Shown here: positions 16,910-26,832 of the stretch, one piece after another | How positions within the stretch are numbered: position 1 is the first letter of the stretch | Layout of the letters: the number at the start of each line of letters is the position of its first letter | Source of the DNA: Clostridia bacterium | GTDB taxonomy: Bacteria > Bacillota > Clostridia > Oscillospirales > CAG-272 | NCBI GenBank assembly: GCA_017502135.1 | Contig: JAFVVP010000009.1 | Coordinates: forward strand, 1 to 56,026 | Length of the DNA: 56,026 nt | Direction of reading: 5' to 3' | Position numbers and translations under genes: made by a program | Notes under the pieces: model-generated | Told to the model about the DNA's origin: nothing | The model's input: the letters and a program-made list of their open reading frames with translations, nothing else | Database searches by the model: none

Positions 16910-17607
16910 TGGGTAAGGATGTCATTATCGCCTGTGATTTTGCGTCGGCAGAGGAAACGTTCCGTTTTCTCGACCGCTTCACAGGCAAAAAACCGTTTGT
17001 AAAGATCGGTATGGAACTTTTCTATGCCGAAGGTCCGTCTATCGTACGCGAGATCAAAGCAAGAGGTCATAAGATCTTCCTCGATCTGAAGCTCCACGAT
17101 ATACCCAACACCGTCAAGAAATCCATGGCAGTGCTCTCCCGCCTCGATGTGGATATGACGAATCTCCACGCCGCTGGCACGAAGGCTATGATGGAAGCCG
17201 CCATCGAAGGACTCACCCGTCCCGACGGCACCCGTCCGCTTTTGATCGCGGTAACCCAGCTTACCTCGACGAGTGAGGAGCGCATGCGTGAGGATCTGCT
17301 TATCGACGCGCCGATCGCGGACGTCGTATCCCACTATGCGCAGAACGCAAAAGCCGCAGGCCTCGACGGCGTCGTCTGCTCTCCGCTGGAGGCAGAAAAG
17401 GTACACACCGACTGCGGCAAGAATTTCGTAACCGTAACGCCGGGCATCCGCTTTGCGGACGGCGACGTAGGCGATCAGGTGCGTATCACTACGCCGGCAC
17501 GCGCTAAGGAGATCGGCTCGGACTACATCGTAGTCGGCCGTCCCGTTACCGCCGCCGAGGATCCCGTGGCAGCATACGAGCGCTGTGTTCGCGAATTTGT
17601 TGACTGA
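16909..17607 (+). CDS. pyrF: Orotidine 5'-phosphate decarboxylase
   Basis: 232 residues, last step to UMP. The catalytic Asp-Lys-Asp array is visible as FLDLKLHDIPNTV. The phosphate-binding end shows VTPGIRFADGDVGDQ and IVVGRPVTAAEDP. Length and motifs are those of the short bacterial PyrF group. The ATG overlaps the pyrD stop by one base (TAATG) behind GGAGG. Confidence 0.96.
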   Translation: MGKDVIIACDFASAEETFRFLDRFTGKKPFVKIGMELFYAEGPSIVREIKARGHKIFLDLKLHDIPNTVKKSMAVLSRLDVDMTNLHAAGTKAMMEAAIEGLTRPDGTRPLLIAVTQLTSTSEERMREDLLIDAPIADVVSHYAQNAKAAGLDGVVCSPLEAEKVHTDCGKNFVTVTPGIRFADGDVGDQVRITTPARAKEIGSDYIVVGRPVTAAEDPVAAYERCVREFVD

Positions 17608-17629
17608 CAAAAAGAAAAGGAGAACGGAT

Positions 17630-18283
17630 ATGGAAAGCTACAAGAGAGAGTTTATTGAGTTTTTACAGAGCGCAGGCGTTCTGAAATTCGGTGATTTTAC
17701 CGCTAAAAGCGGCCGCAAGATCCCCTATTTCATCAACGCAGGCATGATCAAGACCGGTGCTGAAATCGCCAAACTGGGTGAATTCTACGCCAAAGCATAT
17801 TTTGACAAGGTAGGCAAAAAACGCGCCGTTCTCTACGGCCCCGCCTACAAGGGTATCTCTATTGCCGTATCCGCCGCTGTGGCACTGTCCAAAAACGGTC
17901 TTGACGTTCCCTTCTTCTTCAACCGCAAGGAAGCAAAGGATCATGGCGAAGGCGGCGTGTTCGTCGGCTACGTACCGACGGCGGGTGAAGAGGTTGTCAT
18001 CGTGGAAGACGTAATCACCGCCGGCACCGCTATCCGCGAGAGCATGGCAATCCTCTCAAGCCTCGATGGCGTCAAGGTAGCCGCTACGTTCGTTATGGTT
18101 GACCGCAAGGAAAAAGGCCAGGGTGAAAAGGGCGCGATGGCGGAGATCGAAGAAGAATTCGGCTTCCCCGTATACTCTGTCGTTGACGTATACGACATCA
18201 TCGAGTATCTCGAAGAAGATCCCAAAAACGAAGAAAACGTAGCCCGCATCAAAAACTATCTGTCTGTTTACGGAGCGAAATAA
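17630..18283 (+). CDS. pyrE: Orotate phosphoribosyltransferase
   Basis: 217 residues joining orotate to PRPP. The PRPP motif is [13 protein letters not shown], and a flexible-loop Lys-rich stretch ([15 protein letters not shown]) is present. The start is the ATG at 17630 behind AAAAGGAG. The slightly longer open frame from 17585 overlaps pyrF and has no ribosome site. Its stop overlaps the pyrB start by one base. Confidence 0.95.
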   Translation: MESYKREFIEFLQSAGVLKFGDFTAKSGRKIPYFINAGMIKTGAEIAKLGEFYAKAYFDKVGKKRAVLYGPAYKGISIAVSAAVALSKNGLDVPFFFNRKEAKDHGEGGVFVGYVPTAGEEVVIVEDVITAGTAIRESMAILSSLDGVKVAATFVMVDRKEKGQGEKGAMAEIEEEFGFPVYSVVDVYDIIEYLEEDPKNEENVARIKNYLSVYGAK

Positions 18284-19200
18284 TGAGAAGTCTGATTGAT
18301 ATTCAAGAACTCTCCGTTCGTGAAATTGACGAACTGATGGACTGCGCGGACGATATTATTGAAAAACCCCAAAAATACGCAGATGCCTGCCGCGGCAAAA
18401 AGCTTGCCACGCTCTTCTTTGAGCCTTCCACCCGTACGCGCCTCAGTTTTGAGGCGGCAATGTACGAGCTCGGCGGTAATGTGCTCGGCTTTTCCGAGGC
18501 ACAGAGCAGTTCCGCCTCTAAGGGAGAAAGTGTTGCGGATACGGCCAAGGTTGTCAGCTGCTATGCGGACATCATCGCTATGCGCCACCCGAAAGAGGGA
18601 GCCCCGCTCGTAGCCTCTATGAACGCATCTGTTCCGGTCATCAATGCCGGCGACGGCGGACACAATCACCCCACGCAGACACTTGCGGATCTTTTGACGA
18701 TCCGCCGTGAACGGGGAAAGATCTCCGATTTCACCATCGGATTCTGCGGAGACCTTAAATTCGGACGCACGGTCCACTCCCTCATCTCCGCGCTTTCGCG
18801 TTACAGCGGAATCAAGGTCGTTCTTATCTCCCCGGATGAGCTGAAACTGCCGGGATACATCAAGCGCGACATCCTCGAAAAAAACGGTATTGAGTATTCG
18901 GAAAATTCGGATCTTGCCGAGGTGCTCCCTTCTCTTGATATTCTGTACATGACCCGCGTACAGAAAGAACGCTTCTTCAGCGAGGAAGAATATCTCCGCC
19001 TCAAAGACAGTTATATTCTCACGCCGGAAAAGCTTCTCCATGCTAAAAAGGATCTTGCCGTACTTCATCCCTTGCCCCGCGTCAATGAGATCGCCGTCGG
19101 CGTGGATGCCGATCCCCGCGCCTGCTACTTCAAGCAGGTTCTGAACGGCAAATATATGCGTATGGCGCTGATTCTGAAACTTCTGGAGGTAACGGTATGA
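18283..19200 (+). CDS. pyrB: Aspartate carbamoyltransferase, catalytic subunit
   Basis: 305 residues, condenses carbamoyl phosphate with aspartate. The carbamoyl-phosphate loop [12 protein letters not shown] lies at about 47-58. The [15 protein letters not shown] block and the late [10 protein letters not shown] motif (aspartate-binding loop) are intact. It overlaps the pyrI start by 4 nt (ATGA). The presence of pyrI means an E. coli-like regulated holoenzyme rather than the free trimer of Bacillus. Confidence 0.96.
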   Translation: MRSLIDIQELSVREIDELMDCADDIIEKPQKYADACRGKKLATLFFEPSTRTRLSFEAAMYELGGNVLGFSEAQSSSASKGESVADTAKVVSCYADIIAMRHPKEGAPLVASMNASVPVINAGDGGHNHPTQTLADLLTIRRERGKISDFTIGFCGDLKFGRTVHSLISALSRYSGIKVVLISPDELKLPGYIKRDILEKNGIEYSENSDLAEVLPSLDILYMTRVQKERFFSEEEYLRLKDSYILTPEKLLHAKKDLAVLHPLPRVNEIAVGVDADPRACYFKQVLNGKYMRMALILKLLEVTV

Positions 19201-19613
19201 ATATAGATTCCATAAAGAACGGCGTGGTTCTCGATCACATCAAGGCCGGCCGCGGTATGCAGATCTACGATTATCTGAACCTTTCCGCACTCGATTGCCC
19301 CGTCGCAATCATAAAAAACGTACCCAGCAAGAAAATGGGCAAAAAGGACATCATCAAAATCGACGCAGATATTGATATAAACTTTGATACGCTCGGGTAT
19401 ATCGATCCCGATATCACCGTGAATCTGATCCGCGATTCGAAGGTTGAGAAAATCCGTCTTGCTCTCCCCGAAGAAATCCGTGGGATCTTACAGTGCAAGA
19501 ATCCTCGCTGTATTACCTCCACCGAGCAGGAACTGCCGCAGATCTTCAAACTGGCGGACAAGGAGCGTCGCATCTACCGCTGTCTCTACTGCGAATCCGC
19601 CGCAAAAGAATAA
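19197..19613 (+). CDS. pyrI: Aspartate carbamoyltransferase, regulatory subunit
   Basis: 138 residues. The N-terminal allosteric nucleotide-binding domain is followed by a C-terminal zinc domain with four Cys ligands: QCKNPRC and YRCLYCE. These bind PyrB and transmit CTP/ATP effects. Length is somewhat shorter than the ~153 of enterobacteria but normal for Firmicutes. It is the last gene of the operon and is followed by a strong terminator. Confidence 0.95.
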   Translation: MNIDSIKNGVVLDHIKAGRGMQIYDYLNLSALDCPVAIIKNVPSKKMGKKDIIKIDADIDINFDTLGYIDPDITVNLIRDSKVEKIRLALPEEIRGILQCKNPRCITSTEQELPQIFKLADKERRIYRCLYCESAAKE

Positions 19614-19619
19614 GAAAAA

Positions 19620-19651
19620 AGAGTACGGTCGTCGCCGTACTCTCTTTTTTT
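19620..19651. terminator. Terminator of the pyr operon, shared with the convergent sleB-like gene
   Basis: 9-bp stem AGAGTACGG/CCGTACTCT with a 6-nt loop and a run of Ts on the plus strand. An A run precedes it, giving a T run on the minus strand. Confidence 0.88.
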
Positions 19652-19655
19652 GGAA

Positions 19656-20537
19656 TCACGAATAAAAATCGTGGCAGCTGATCGTCATCACGTACTCGCA
19701 GTTCTGGGGCACCCAAAAATTGGTGGCAAGCGCGGCGTTTATGAAATAGAGGATCTCGTGGGAGAGCGAGTACCCTTCCAGGCAGATCTTCGCCGCAATA
19801 ATGCTTTCCTCACTGGGGGTACAATAGATACGTCCGTTAGCGGTCGGTGTAAACTGCACGCCGTACTTGCGGTCAAAAATAACACCGTAAATCGTGTCGG
19901 GGAAAATCTCGGCGCGCGTGCGGTTCAAGACCACGTTCCCGACGGCAATCTGCCCCTCAAAGGGTTCAGCCCCGGCCTCAGCGTAAATGATGCGAGAAAG
20001 CCAATACACCTCGTCCTCAATATAATAAGATGACGCGGGTTGAATCGGTGCATCACCGGTGATAACGTACGCCGCAAATTCGTTCGGATTCCAAACTACC
20101 TCGGCGCCCAGCGCTTTCGCCGCCACGCGCAGAGGAACGTACGCCCGCCCCTCCTTGACAAATACGCCGCTCGGGCACCAGAGATACCGATCGTTCGCGA
20201 CTATGTACTGTGCACCGTTTTTTACCGTCATAACGAGATCCGTGCCGCGGAACAGAACCGATTTTTCAGCAAGGTTCGGGAAGACGTCGCACACGTTTAT
20301 CTCTTCTGTAAGTTCATAAAGATCCACGTACGTGGTGTCCTCATACAGAACCGCGCGGCCCTCGTACGGCACTTCGTTTACGTACATCCGAACGTACTCC
20401 GTTTGGGGACTGTCCGGATTCGTAGGTGCTTCCCCTGCCGTAACTGCGACGGCGGAAGCTGTGAGAAGGCACAGAACCGCCTCAAGAAGCGCCGTCAGTT
20501 TCAGGCAGCTTCTGCACTGTGAAATTAAACTTTTCAT
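19656..20537 (-). CDS. SleB-type cell-wall hydrolase with a copper-amine-oxidase-like N-domain
   Basis: 293 residues, secreted (signal peptide about 1-34, cleaved near AVAVTAGEA). Residues about 45-155 form a copper-amine-oxidase-N-like domain (YVPLRVAAKALGAEVVWNP), which in Firmicutes is a wall-binding rather than catalytic module. The C-terminus is a Hydrolase_2/SleB domain (LSRIIYAEAGAEPFEGQIAVGNVVLNR, with the catalytic Glu expected in the 'YAEA' stretch; GRIY..PSEESIIAAK). Family members are lytic transglycosylases for spore cortex or vegetative wall. The architecture alone cannot tell which. Confidence 0.88.
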   Translation of the reverse strand: MKSLISQCRSCLKLTALLEAVLCLLTASAVAVTAGEAPTNPDSPQTEYVRMYVNEVPYEGRAVLYEDTTYVDLYELTEEINVCDVFPNLAEKSVLFRGTDLVMTVKNGAQYIVANDRYLWCPSGVFVKEGRAYVPLRVAAKALGAEVVWNPNEFAAYVITGDAPIQPASSYYIEDEVYWLSRIIYAEAGAEPFEGQIAVGNVVLNRTRAEIFPDTIYGVIFDRKYGVQFTPTANGRIYCTPSEESIIAAKICLEGYSLSHEILYFINAALATNFWVPQNCEYVMTISCHDFYS

Positions 20538-20654
20538 ACTTTTTCATCCTTTCCGACCTAATTCTATCACAGAATCCGTGGGAGTTCAACGCACAATATT
20601 TTCCTTCCTCCCTCCTCCGTTCATAATTGTTCACAATCCGTACTTGAATATGAA

Positions 20655-20683
20655 TTGACTTCCCCCCAAACCTTTAGTATAAT
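20655..20683 (+). promoter_or_regulatory. Promoter for the solute-binding lipoprotein
   Basis: TTGACT, 17-nt spacer, TATAAT (20678-20683), 35 nt before the start codon. Confidence 0.75.
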
Positions 20684-20717
20684 AATCTTGTACTACAGTT
20701 GTTCGGAGACAGATACT

Positions 20718-22160
20718 ATGAAGCATTCTTTTGCCCTTGTCGCGTGTGTCTTTCTGCTCACTCTCAGCCTTGCCCTCTCCGGATGCACGCTTTTTAGTGG
20801 AACCCCGCAGGAGAAGCCCCCCAAAAACACCGAAAGCACATCCGGCGAAGACACCGTGGTAAAAAGCCCCATTGATAACGCGCTCTTTTACGAGGCGGTC
20901 TCTGATGCGTATCTTGAAAGCATTCCAAGGGAGGACTACAACGGCGCTTCCTTCCTTATTACAGCACCACGCACCGATGTCCTCTTCCCGGATGACACCG
21001 CCCTCGTTTATTCCGCAAAAAAACACGAGCGCAACCAAAGAGTCGAAGATCTCTTTGAGCTCTCTCTCACCGATGCCATCATAGACGAAAACACTTTCCC
21101 CGCCCTGGTGCGCGCCAGCATGCAGGCTGAGGAATACTATTCCGATCTTCTTATGATCCCGCAGTACCAGATCGGTGCGTTTGTAGCAAACGGCTCTCTT
21201 TTGAATCTGAACAGTTTACCGTTTCTTGATCTATCAAAGCCGTATTTTAACGCGGATTCCATAGAAGCCGCCACAGTTAACAAAGCAATCTATGCCGCGG
21301 CGGGCGCCGCCTCATTTGAACCGGCAACACTTACGGCGGTCTTCTTAAACCGTGATCTGTTCACAGAAAACAATCTCCCGCTTCCGTATGAAAAAGTAAA
21401 AGACGGCACGTGGACGTGGGATGCGCTTTTGGCGCTCGGCACCGCCGTTTCCGAAATAAACGCGAACAGCGGCAAAAGTCTCGCCTCATACTGTACCGAA
21501 TATGCCGCAGATACGCTTGCATCCGCCATCTTCTTTTCCGCGGGCGGAAAGTTTGTCCGCCAAAACGATGATGCTCCCTACATAGCCTACTCCGAGACGG
21601 ACAGGACTGCCGCATCCTTCATTGAGGCAGTATTTTCGGACAAAAATGTGCTCAAGGGCACCTCCGCCGTATCCCGCTTTTATGCGGGTGAATCGCTATT
21701 TCTGATGGATCGGCTGTACCTTATGGACTGGATGATAAACGGCCGTGTTAACTGGGGCATCGTACCTCTCCCAAAAGAAAGCAAGAGCCAAAAGGACTAT
21801 GTTTCCCTCTCGGACGAATGTGCGCTTTTCTTTGCCACGCCGAGAAACAATATTCACGCGGCGCGCACCGCACACATTCTGTCGGCACTGAATGCTGCGC
21901 ACTACGGCGTTATAAACGACGCGTATATTACGCATACGCTCTATCATACCGTCCGAGATAACGACACCGCCAATATGCTCGGAATCATTATGCATTCGCG
22001 GACGTACGATTTCGCCTTTTCCTTCGGCCGCACGGACGAAACGCTCGCCAAGGTCTCCTATCTCGGCATGAACGAGCTCGTCGGCAACAGACCGTTTGAC
22101 GATTTCTTAAAACGAATCACGGAAACGGACACGCACCTCAAAAAAGCATACGCTGAGTAA
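20718..22160 (+). CDS. Extracellular solute-binding lipoprotein (ABC-type)
   Basis: 480 residues from the ATG at 20718 behind GGAGA. The signal peptide ends in lipobox LALSGC, then a short Ser/Thr/Lys linker leads to a two-lobed binding-protein body of the family-1 (sugar/oligosaccharide) type. Blocks such as 'DGTWTWDALLALG' and 'NWGIVPLPK' are typical of carbohydrate binders. No permease or ATPase genes adjoin it. It may deliver substrate to a transporter encoded elsewhere or act as a sensor. The serine-hydrolase gene follows after 85 nt. Confidence 0.85.
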   Translation: MKHSFALVACVFLLTLSLALSGCTLFSGTPQEKPPKNTESTSGEDTVVKSPIDNALFYEAVSDAYLESIPREDYNGASFLITAPRTDVLFPDDTALVYSAKKHERNQRVEDLFELSLTDAIIDENTFPALVRASMQAEEYYSDLLMIPQYQIGAFVANGSLLNLNSLPFLDLSKPYFNADSIEAATVNKAIYAAAGAASFEPATLTAVFLNRDLFTENNLPLPYEKVKDGTWTWDALLALGTAVSEINANSGKSLASYCTEYAADTLASAIFFSAGGKFVRQNDDAPYIAYSETDRTAASFIEAVFSDKNVLKGTSAVSRFYAGESLFLMDRLYLMDWMINGRVNWGIVPLPKESKSQKDYVSLSDECALFFATPRNNIHAARTAHILSALNAAHYGVINDAYITHTLYHTVRDNDTANMLGIIMHSRTYDFAFSFGRTDETLAKVSYLGMNELVGNRPFDDFLKRITETDTHLKKAYAE

Positions 22161-22245
22161 ATCTCGCGTCAGCGGTATAAGTGTATGCACGCAGATACTA
22201 TAATAGAACTGACTCATTCCTCACCCGAAGAAAGGAGATGCTTTT

Positions 22246-24030
22246 GTGGGAATCAACACTATCAGCAATACCCTGACACTTCTCGGCCGTATCTTTGATA
22301 CGCAGAAGGCACGAAAACCGATCCATCCCGACACGTCAATGAAGCCTGCCTACCGCCCCGTCCCCATTCATCAGCCTCTCCCGAGAGTATCGCCGGAAGA
22401 AGTCGGTTTGGACAGCGAAAAGATTACCGCTTTTCTTAAAGAACTACGGGATGACGAAACGCTCAATATGCAGAGCGTTCTGATTCTGAAAAATGGAAAG
22501 ATCGTCACCGAGGCCATATTCGGCGACACGGATCCCCTCATCTGGAAGCAGACGTTCTCCGCTGCCAAAAGCATCACTGCGCTTGCCATCGGTATGCTTT
22601 GCGATGAAGGGAAACTCTCTCTTGATACCAAACTCACCGATGTTTTCGAACGTCGTCTGACACCGATTGCAAAGTTCTCGATAAAAGATCTGACTGTGCG
22701 GCACCTTTTAACGATGACGACCGGTGCCTCCTTCAATGAAGCGGCAATGCTTACGGAGTGGGATTGGGTGAAGGGCTATTTCGCCGGCACATTCACGCCG
22801 GGCGAGTTTTCGTACAACAGTCTTAATTCCTATATCCTTTCCGCAATCGTACAGGAGAAGACGGGCGAACGCCTCTCCGAGTATCTCACACCGCGCCTCT
22901 TTGCCCCCTTAGGGATCGATGAGTTTTATTGGGAAACCTGTCCCATGGGCATTGATAAAGGCGGCTGGGGGCTATACATGCGTCCCGAAGACATGGCAAA
23001 AATCGGCGTTCTCGTGATGGAAAACGGCATGTGGAAAGGAAAACAGCTCATCCCACACGCCTATCTTGAGATGGCGGCACACACGCAGACCACCACCAAA
23101 ACCGTTTCCAAACTGTACGATTACGGCTACCACATCTGGACGGGCAAAAACCGTGATTCCTTTTTGTTTAACGGAATGCTCGGACAAAACGTGCTCGGGT
23201 TCCGAGAAAGCGGTGTCATCCTCGTTTCGAACGCGGGAAACGATGAGATCTTCCAATCGAGCAACTATTTTACGACAGCGGAACGGTATTTCAGTGAAAA
23301 ACACGCCGACACGCTCCCACGGAACGAGGAAGCATTCAAAAATCTCCAAGACCTTATAAGCCGCCTGAAAGACCTGCCGACAGCCGTACCGATCCCTGCG
23401 ATCCCGCCGCGCAGGTGGCATCTGTTCCGAAAAGCCCCCCCGACTGCTTTGTCTGTCGCGGATCCTCTGCCGCCGGAGTGTAACCTTTTAAGCGGGGTTC
23501 GATTTGAAACGGACGATCCGCACGCACCGACCGTCTCTCTTCTGCCTCTCATTCTGCAAGTGGTACAAAATAATTACGGGAGCGGCTTTAAGTCCCTGTC
23601 GTTTCTCAAAAACGGTAGTTCCTTTTATATGACCTATGCCGAGGAATCTGCCAGTTATCTTCTACCCATCGGTTTTGGCACGCCCGCACCGACAGATATC
23701 CGCATTGGAGACGTCCCGTATCACGTAAAAACACTCGGGCAGTTCGTTAAGGACGAGGACGGTCGTCCGATTCTGAAAATCCGCATATCCTTCTCTGAGA
23801 CACCGCTCACACGGTATCTGAAACTGTATTACGGAGGGATTGCACCGCAGCTGAAGCAGTACGAACAACCCGGCGGCGACTTCGTGTTCACGAAAATCAT
23901 CGGCGTGAAGCACGCCCTCGCCCTCTCGCCCATCATCGGCGGAACGCTCGACAAAATCGACAACGATTATGTCCGCTACCGCGTAAACAAAGCATTCGCA
24001 CCTGTCATCCGTGTGAACAAATCAGAATAA
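22246..24030 (+). CDS. Serine hydrolase, beta-lactamase/class C (DD-peptidase-like) family
   Basis: 594 residues. The catalytic domain (about 50-350) has the S-x-x-K nucleophile motif in FSAAKSITALAIG, the Y-x-N-type motif as FSYNSLNSYILS, and an 'HIWTG' segment near the KTG-equivalent position. The remaining ~200 residues form a C-terminal beta-rich domain of the kind seen on class-C-like esterases. No signal peptide is obvious, so it is likely cytoplasmic, an esterase or peptidase rather than an antibiotic-resistance enzyme. GTG start at 22246 behind AAAGGAG. Confidence 0.87.
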   Translation: MGINTISNTLTLLGRIFDTQKARKPIHPDTSMKPAYRPVPIHQPLPRVSPEEVGLDSEKITAFLKELRDDETLNMQSVLILKNGKIVTEAIFGDTDPLIWKQTFSAAKSITALAIGMLCDEGKLSLDTKLTDVFERRLTPIAKFSIKDLTVRHLLTMTTGASFNEAAMLTEWDWVKGYFAGTFTPGEFSYNSLNSYILSAIVQEKTGERLSEYLTPRLFAPLGIDEFYWETCPMGIDKGGWGLYMRPEDMAKIGVLVMENGMWKGKQLIPHAYLEMAAHTQTTTKTVSKLYDYGYHIWTGKNRDSFLFNGMLGQNVLGFRESGVILVSNAGNDEIFQSSNYFTTAERYFSEKHADTLPRNEEAFKNLQDLISRLKDLPTAVPIPAIPPRRWHLFRKAPPTALSVADPLPPECNLLSGVRFETDDPHAPTVSLLPLILQVVQNNYGSGFKSLSFLKNGSSFYMTYAEESASYLLPIGFGTPAPTDIRIGDVPYHVKTLGQFVKDEDGRPILKIRISFSETPLTRYLKLYYGGIAPQLKQYEQPGGDFVFTKIIGVKHALALSPIIGGTLDKIDNDYVRYRVNKAFAPVIRVNKSE

Positions 24031-24037
24031 AAAATAA

Positions 24038-24069
24038 AGGTGCCGCACTCACGTGCGGCACCTCTTTTT
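24038..24069. terminator. Bidirectional terminator between convergent genes
   Basis: Perfect 11-bp stem AGGTGCCGCAC/GTGCGGCACCT with a 4-nt loop. T run on the plus side, A-rich flank on the other. It serves the serine hydrolase and the convergent glycoside-hydrolase-like gene. Confidence 0.9.
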
Positions 24070-24077
24070 TGTATCCA

Positions 24078-26126
24078 TTATTTTTTAAACTTCAGAATTA
24101 CGTACGAGCATTTTTCCGGAAGATGGATCGTCAAGAGATCACCCTCGCGGGAAAGCTTTGCCTCTTCGCTCGCGAACGGCAGATATACCTCGGGATCGCT
24201 GTCACAAACGATCTGCACCTTGCCGTCAAGGCCGATGGCCTCTACCTTGTTTACAAAATTCACGCGGCTTCTGTGATTACGGATCTCATCGAGATGATGG
24301 TCGATATCCACGTCATACTCCTCGGCAAGAAGCTGGACGACAACGCTGTCTTCGGATTTGAACATAGTGGAAAGATAGCCCTCTGCCTTATGGATCTTGA
24401 TCGGCATGGGATTCATGTATTCCTTACAGAGTTCAATGACGTGATCGGTATTCGTGCCGCGGCTGATGCGGTGCGGGTGGTAGAACACACCTTCTCTCGG
24501 CGTAGTCCATACGTCGGGATCGGCGCTGTCCTCAACCTCTGTCTTACCGATCCAATCAGGTTCTCTGCCCCACGAATCGCCCTTCGGGATATGGATGAAG
24601 AAATCTTCACCGGGCACATCGAGACGGTTCTTCAGTTTCCAGGTGTTCTCACAGCCTTCGATCGCGGTCGGACCGGTTACGATGATCTTACCGCCGGCTT
24701 TGAGGTATTTGTCCATCGCCGCTTTTTCTTCATCGGTCATCTTTGCCGCACTGGAAAGCAGAATAATCGGATACTTATCCGCCGTTTCGGGGAAAGCGAA
24801 TACGGTGTGCGGGCAGATGCCTTCACGGAAGAGAGCGACGAGCGTTGCGCTGTAATCCTGGTAGTAACCCTTGCCGAGGTTACCAAAGCAAGTGTGGTTG
24901 CGCGTCTCGTACGAGAAGTACACGCCAAGCTGGCCTACGAAATCGCCGTTAAACAACTCAGGATGATTCTTCTCAAAGCCGAATGCCTCACCGACGATAT
25001 CCTTTTCATCGGGAAGGGTGTTGAGAATGTGGCGAGGGAGTCCGAGACGCCCCTTCAAGGTACCTATCCAGGCATCGGCACCGAGCAGTTTCGATACCGC
25101 CCACACGTGATTTGCCGAAACCGTAGTGTGTGCATATCCCGTGCAGAATGCGCGGAAATCCTTCTCTCTTGCCGCCGCCTGGTGGTGGGAGGCGTTGACG
25201 AGACGGGTCTTGACCGGTACGTTTACCGTCTTCGGATCGTGCTTGTACGGCGGAGTGTTGCCGCTCATTTCCATATTGACGTAATTGCATCCGCGAAGGA
25301 ACTGGCGGGCATCGGTTGCACACTGGAGTGCGCTGGGCGTAGCGGAGCTGCCGCCGCATCCCGTGAGCATGAATCCTTCGGGAACAACTTTACGAAGTCC
25401 CTCGTAGAACTCACCGTTGGAAGCAAAGCGGAGATCAATAAAGTCGATCCACGCGGGATTGTCCCAGTTGCCCCAGAAATTCGTATCGGTAACGGGCGGA
25501 AGCTCTTTCAGTCCGGAACGGCGTCTTAACTCCTCCTGACAGTGGCGGCACGCGCATCCCTTGTATGCAAGATAGTACATCGCGTCGTCCGCACTGAGAC
25601 CGTCGATGTTCGTATCGGCGATGAGCGTCTTGACGTAATCGTAGTATGCCTCTTTAAAATCGGGGTTTCTGTGGCAGAAGCCCTCGGAGGTGTACTGCGG
25701 GAAGTAGAGCGGTTCGCGCGTAACCGTGTCGATCATGCGCCAGTCGTTCAGGTACTTGCCCTTATACTGCCACGATGCCGCGGCTTCCCACGTCGGGCTG
25801 AACGGCAGATGCGGGCCGCTGTCGAGCATAACATGGCGCATCTCCTCACGGGTGCTGTAACGGTGCACAAGGTTGACAGAGTGATGATCGTACAGCTTGA
25901 TGCCGTACTTGTGCAGTTCCTCAGCTACCGTTGCAATGTAGTCGTGAAGGAGCGGAAAAACAGGCATCCAGTCCCAACGGAAGTGCGTTCCGAAGAGAAC
26001 GACGGCGGAAACGTTCGCCTTGGCAAGTCCCTCTGCGTGTGCTTTGATGTTGTCGTAGTTGTCGGAATCCGGCCAGTTGAGATCTTCCCAGCGGATCCAC
26101 CACGTCGCCATTCTTTGATTTTCCAT
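24078..26126 (-). CDS. Glycoside-hydrolase-like protein, GHL6/GH42-type barrel
   Basis: 682 residues, cytoplasmic, without a signal peptide. The N-terminal part (about 1-350) reads as a TIM-barrel glycosidase-like domain: WWIRWEDLNWP, then GIKLYDHHSVN, then DGLSADDAMYYL (acidic pair 180/181), followed by the Cys/His cluster CACRHC (191-196). Residues about 400-560 resemble the glutamine-amidotransferase-like trimerisation domain of GH42 beta-galactosidases (a flat region ending KAGGKIIVTGPTA). A beta-sandwich tail follows. Substrate unknown. It is the last gene of a three-gene minus-strand set with an SGNH hydrolase and an amidohydrolase, suggesting degradation of a decorated sugar. Confidence 0.72.
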   Translation of the reverse strand: MENQRMATWWIRWEDLNWPDSDNYDNIKAHAEGLAKANVSAVVLFGTHFRWDWMPVFPLLHDYIATVAEELHKYGIKLYDHHSVNLVHRYSTREEMRHVMLDSGPHLPFSPTWEAAASWQYKGKYLNDWRMIDTVTREPLYFPQYTSEGFCHRNPDFKEAYYDYVKTLIADTNIDGLSADDAMYYLAYKGCACRHCQEELRRRSGLKELPPVTDTNFWGNWDNPAWIDFIDLRFASNGEFYEGLRKVVPEGFMLTGCGGSSATPSALQCATDARQFLRGCNYVNMEMSGNTPPYKHDPKTVNVPVKTRLVNASHHQAAAREKDFRAFCTGYAHTTVSANHVWAVSKLLGADAWIGTLKGRLGLPRHILNTLPDEKDIVGEAFGFEKNHPELFNGDFVGQLGVYFSYETRNHTCFGNLGKGYYQDYSATLVALFREGICPHTVFAFPETADKYPIILLSSAAKMTDEEKAAMDKYLKAGGKIIVTGPTAIEGCENTWKLKNRLDVPGEDFFIHIPKGDSWGREPDWIGKTEVEDSADPDVWTTPREGVFYHPHRISRGTNTDHVIELCKEYMNPMPIKIHKAEGYLSTMFKSEDSVVVQLLAEEYDVDIDHHLDEIRNHRSRVNFVNKVEAIGLDGKVQIVCDSDPEVYLPFASEEAKLSREGDLLTIHLPEKCSYVILKFKK

Positions 26127-26170
26127 AACATTACCTCACTTTTTATGTATGATTTATTTTCGTTAAGAAT

Positions 26171-26809
26171 TTATTTCCGCTCGAATGCGCCGAGCCATGC
26201 GTTTGCAATCTTCTGATGCCCCGCCTCGGTCGGATGGACTCCGTCCAAGAGCCAAAACTCCGCGGGTGCAAGTTTTAACGCATCGTCGAACATCTGCTGC
26301 AGCGGCAGAAATTCCGCATGGAAACGATCCGCTACACGGCGGGATGCCGCCGCACGGAGTTCCACCTCACGGCGAAAGACGGTATATTTATCCGTGCCAT
26401 CCTCAAGTTCGCCCGTCGTTTTCGGTCCTGCGAGCACGAACGGCTCCATAATAAGGATCCGCGTATCGGGAAGCGCTTCTTTTACTTCTTCCAGAAGCAT
26501 CGTGTAGATCTTCTCGAATTTCACTGCGTCCACGCCGTTTTTGTGTCCAAGTTCGTGCCACACGTCGTTGACACCGATGAGAATACTCAAAAAATCGGGG
26601 CGCAGATTGATAAGATCAGCCTTAATGCGGGCGTACATATCGACGACACGGTTGCCGCCGACACCGCGGTTCGTAAATGTATATTTCCCGGGTTCTCTGT
26701 TATTGAGATACGCCTTCACGAGGTGGGCGTAGCCCGTTCCCATGTTCGAAAGATCCTCGCGGCTTCTCTTGGCATCGGTGATCGAGTCACCCTGAAACAA
26801 AATATGCAT
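26171..26809 (-). CDS. SGNH/GDSL-family hydrolase
   Basis: 212 residues, cytoplasmic. The four SGNH blocks are visible: ILFQGDSITD (Ser8), NRGVGGNRVVD (Gly), ILIGVNDVW (Asn) and DGVHPTEAGHQ (Asp/His). Family members are esterases, often carbohydrate deacetylases. It lies 44 nt upstream of the GH-like gene and 23 nt downstream of the amidohydrolase gene, in one transcript. AAGGAG precedes the ATG. Confidence 0.9.
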   Translation of the reverse strand: MHILFQGDSITDAKRSREDLSNMGTGYAHLVKAYLNNREPGKYTFTNRGVGGNRVVDMYARIKADLINLRPDFLSILIGVNDVWHELGHKNGVDAVKFEKIYTMLLEEVKEALPDTRILIMEPFVLAGPKTTGELEDGTDKYTVFRREVELRAAASRRVADRFHAEFLPLQQMFDDALKLAPAEFWLLDGVHPTEAGHQKIANAWLGAFERK

Positions 26810-26832
26810 CGTTTATCTCCTTATGTATCGGA

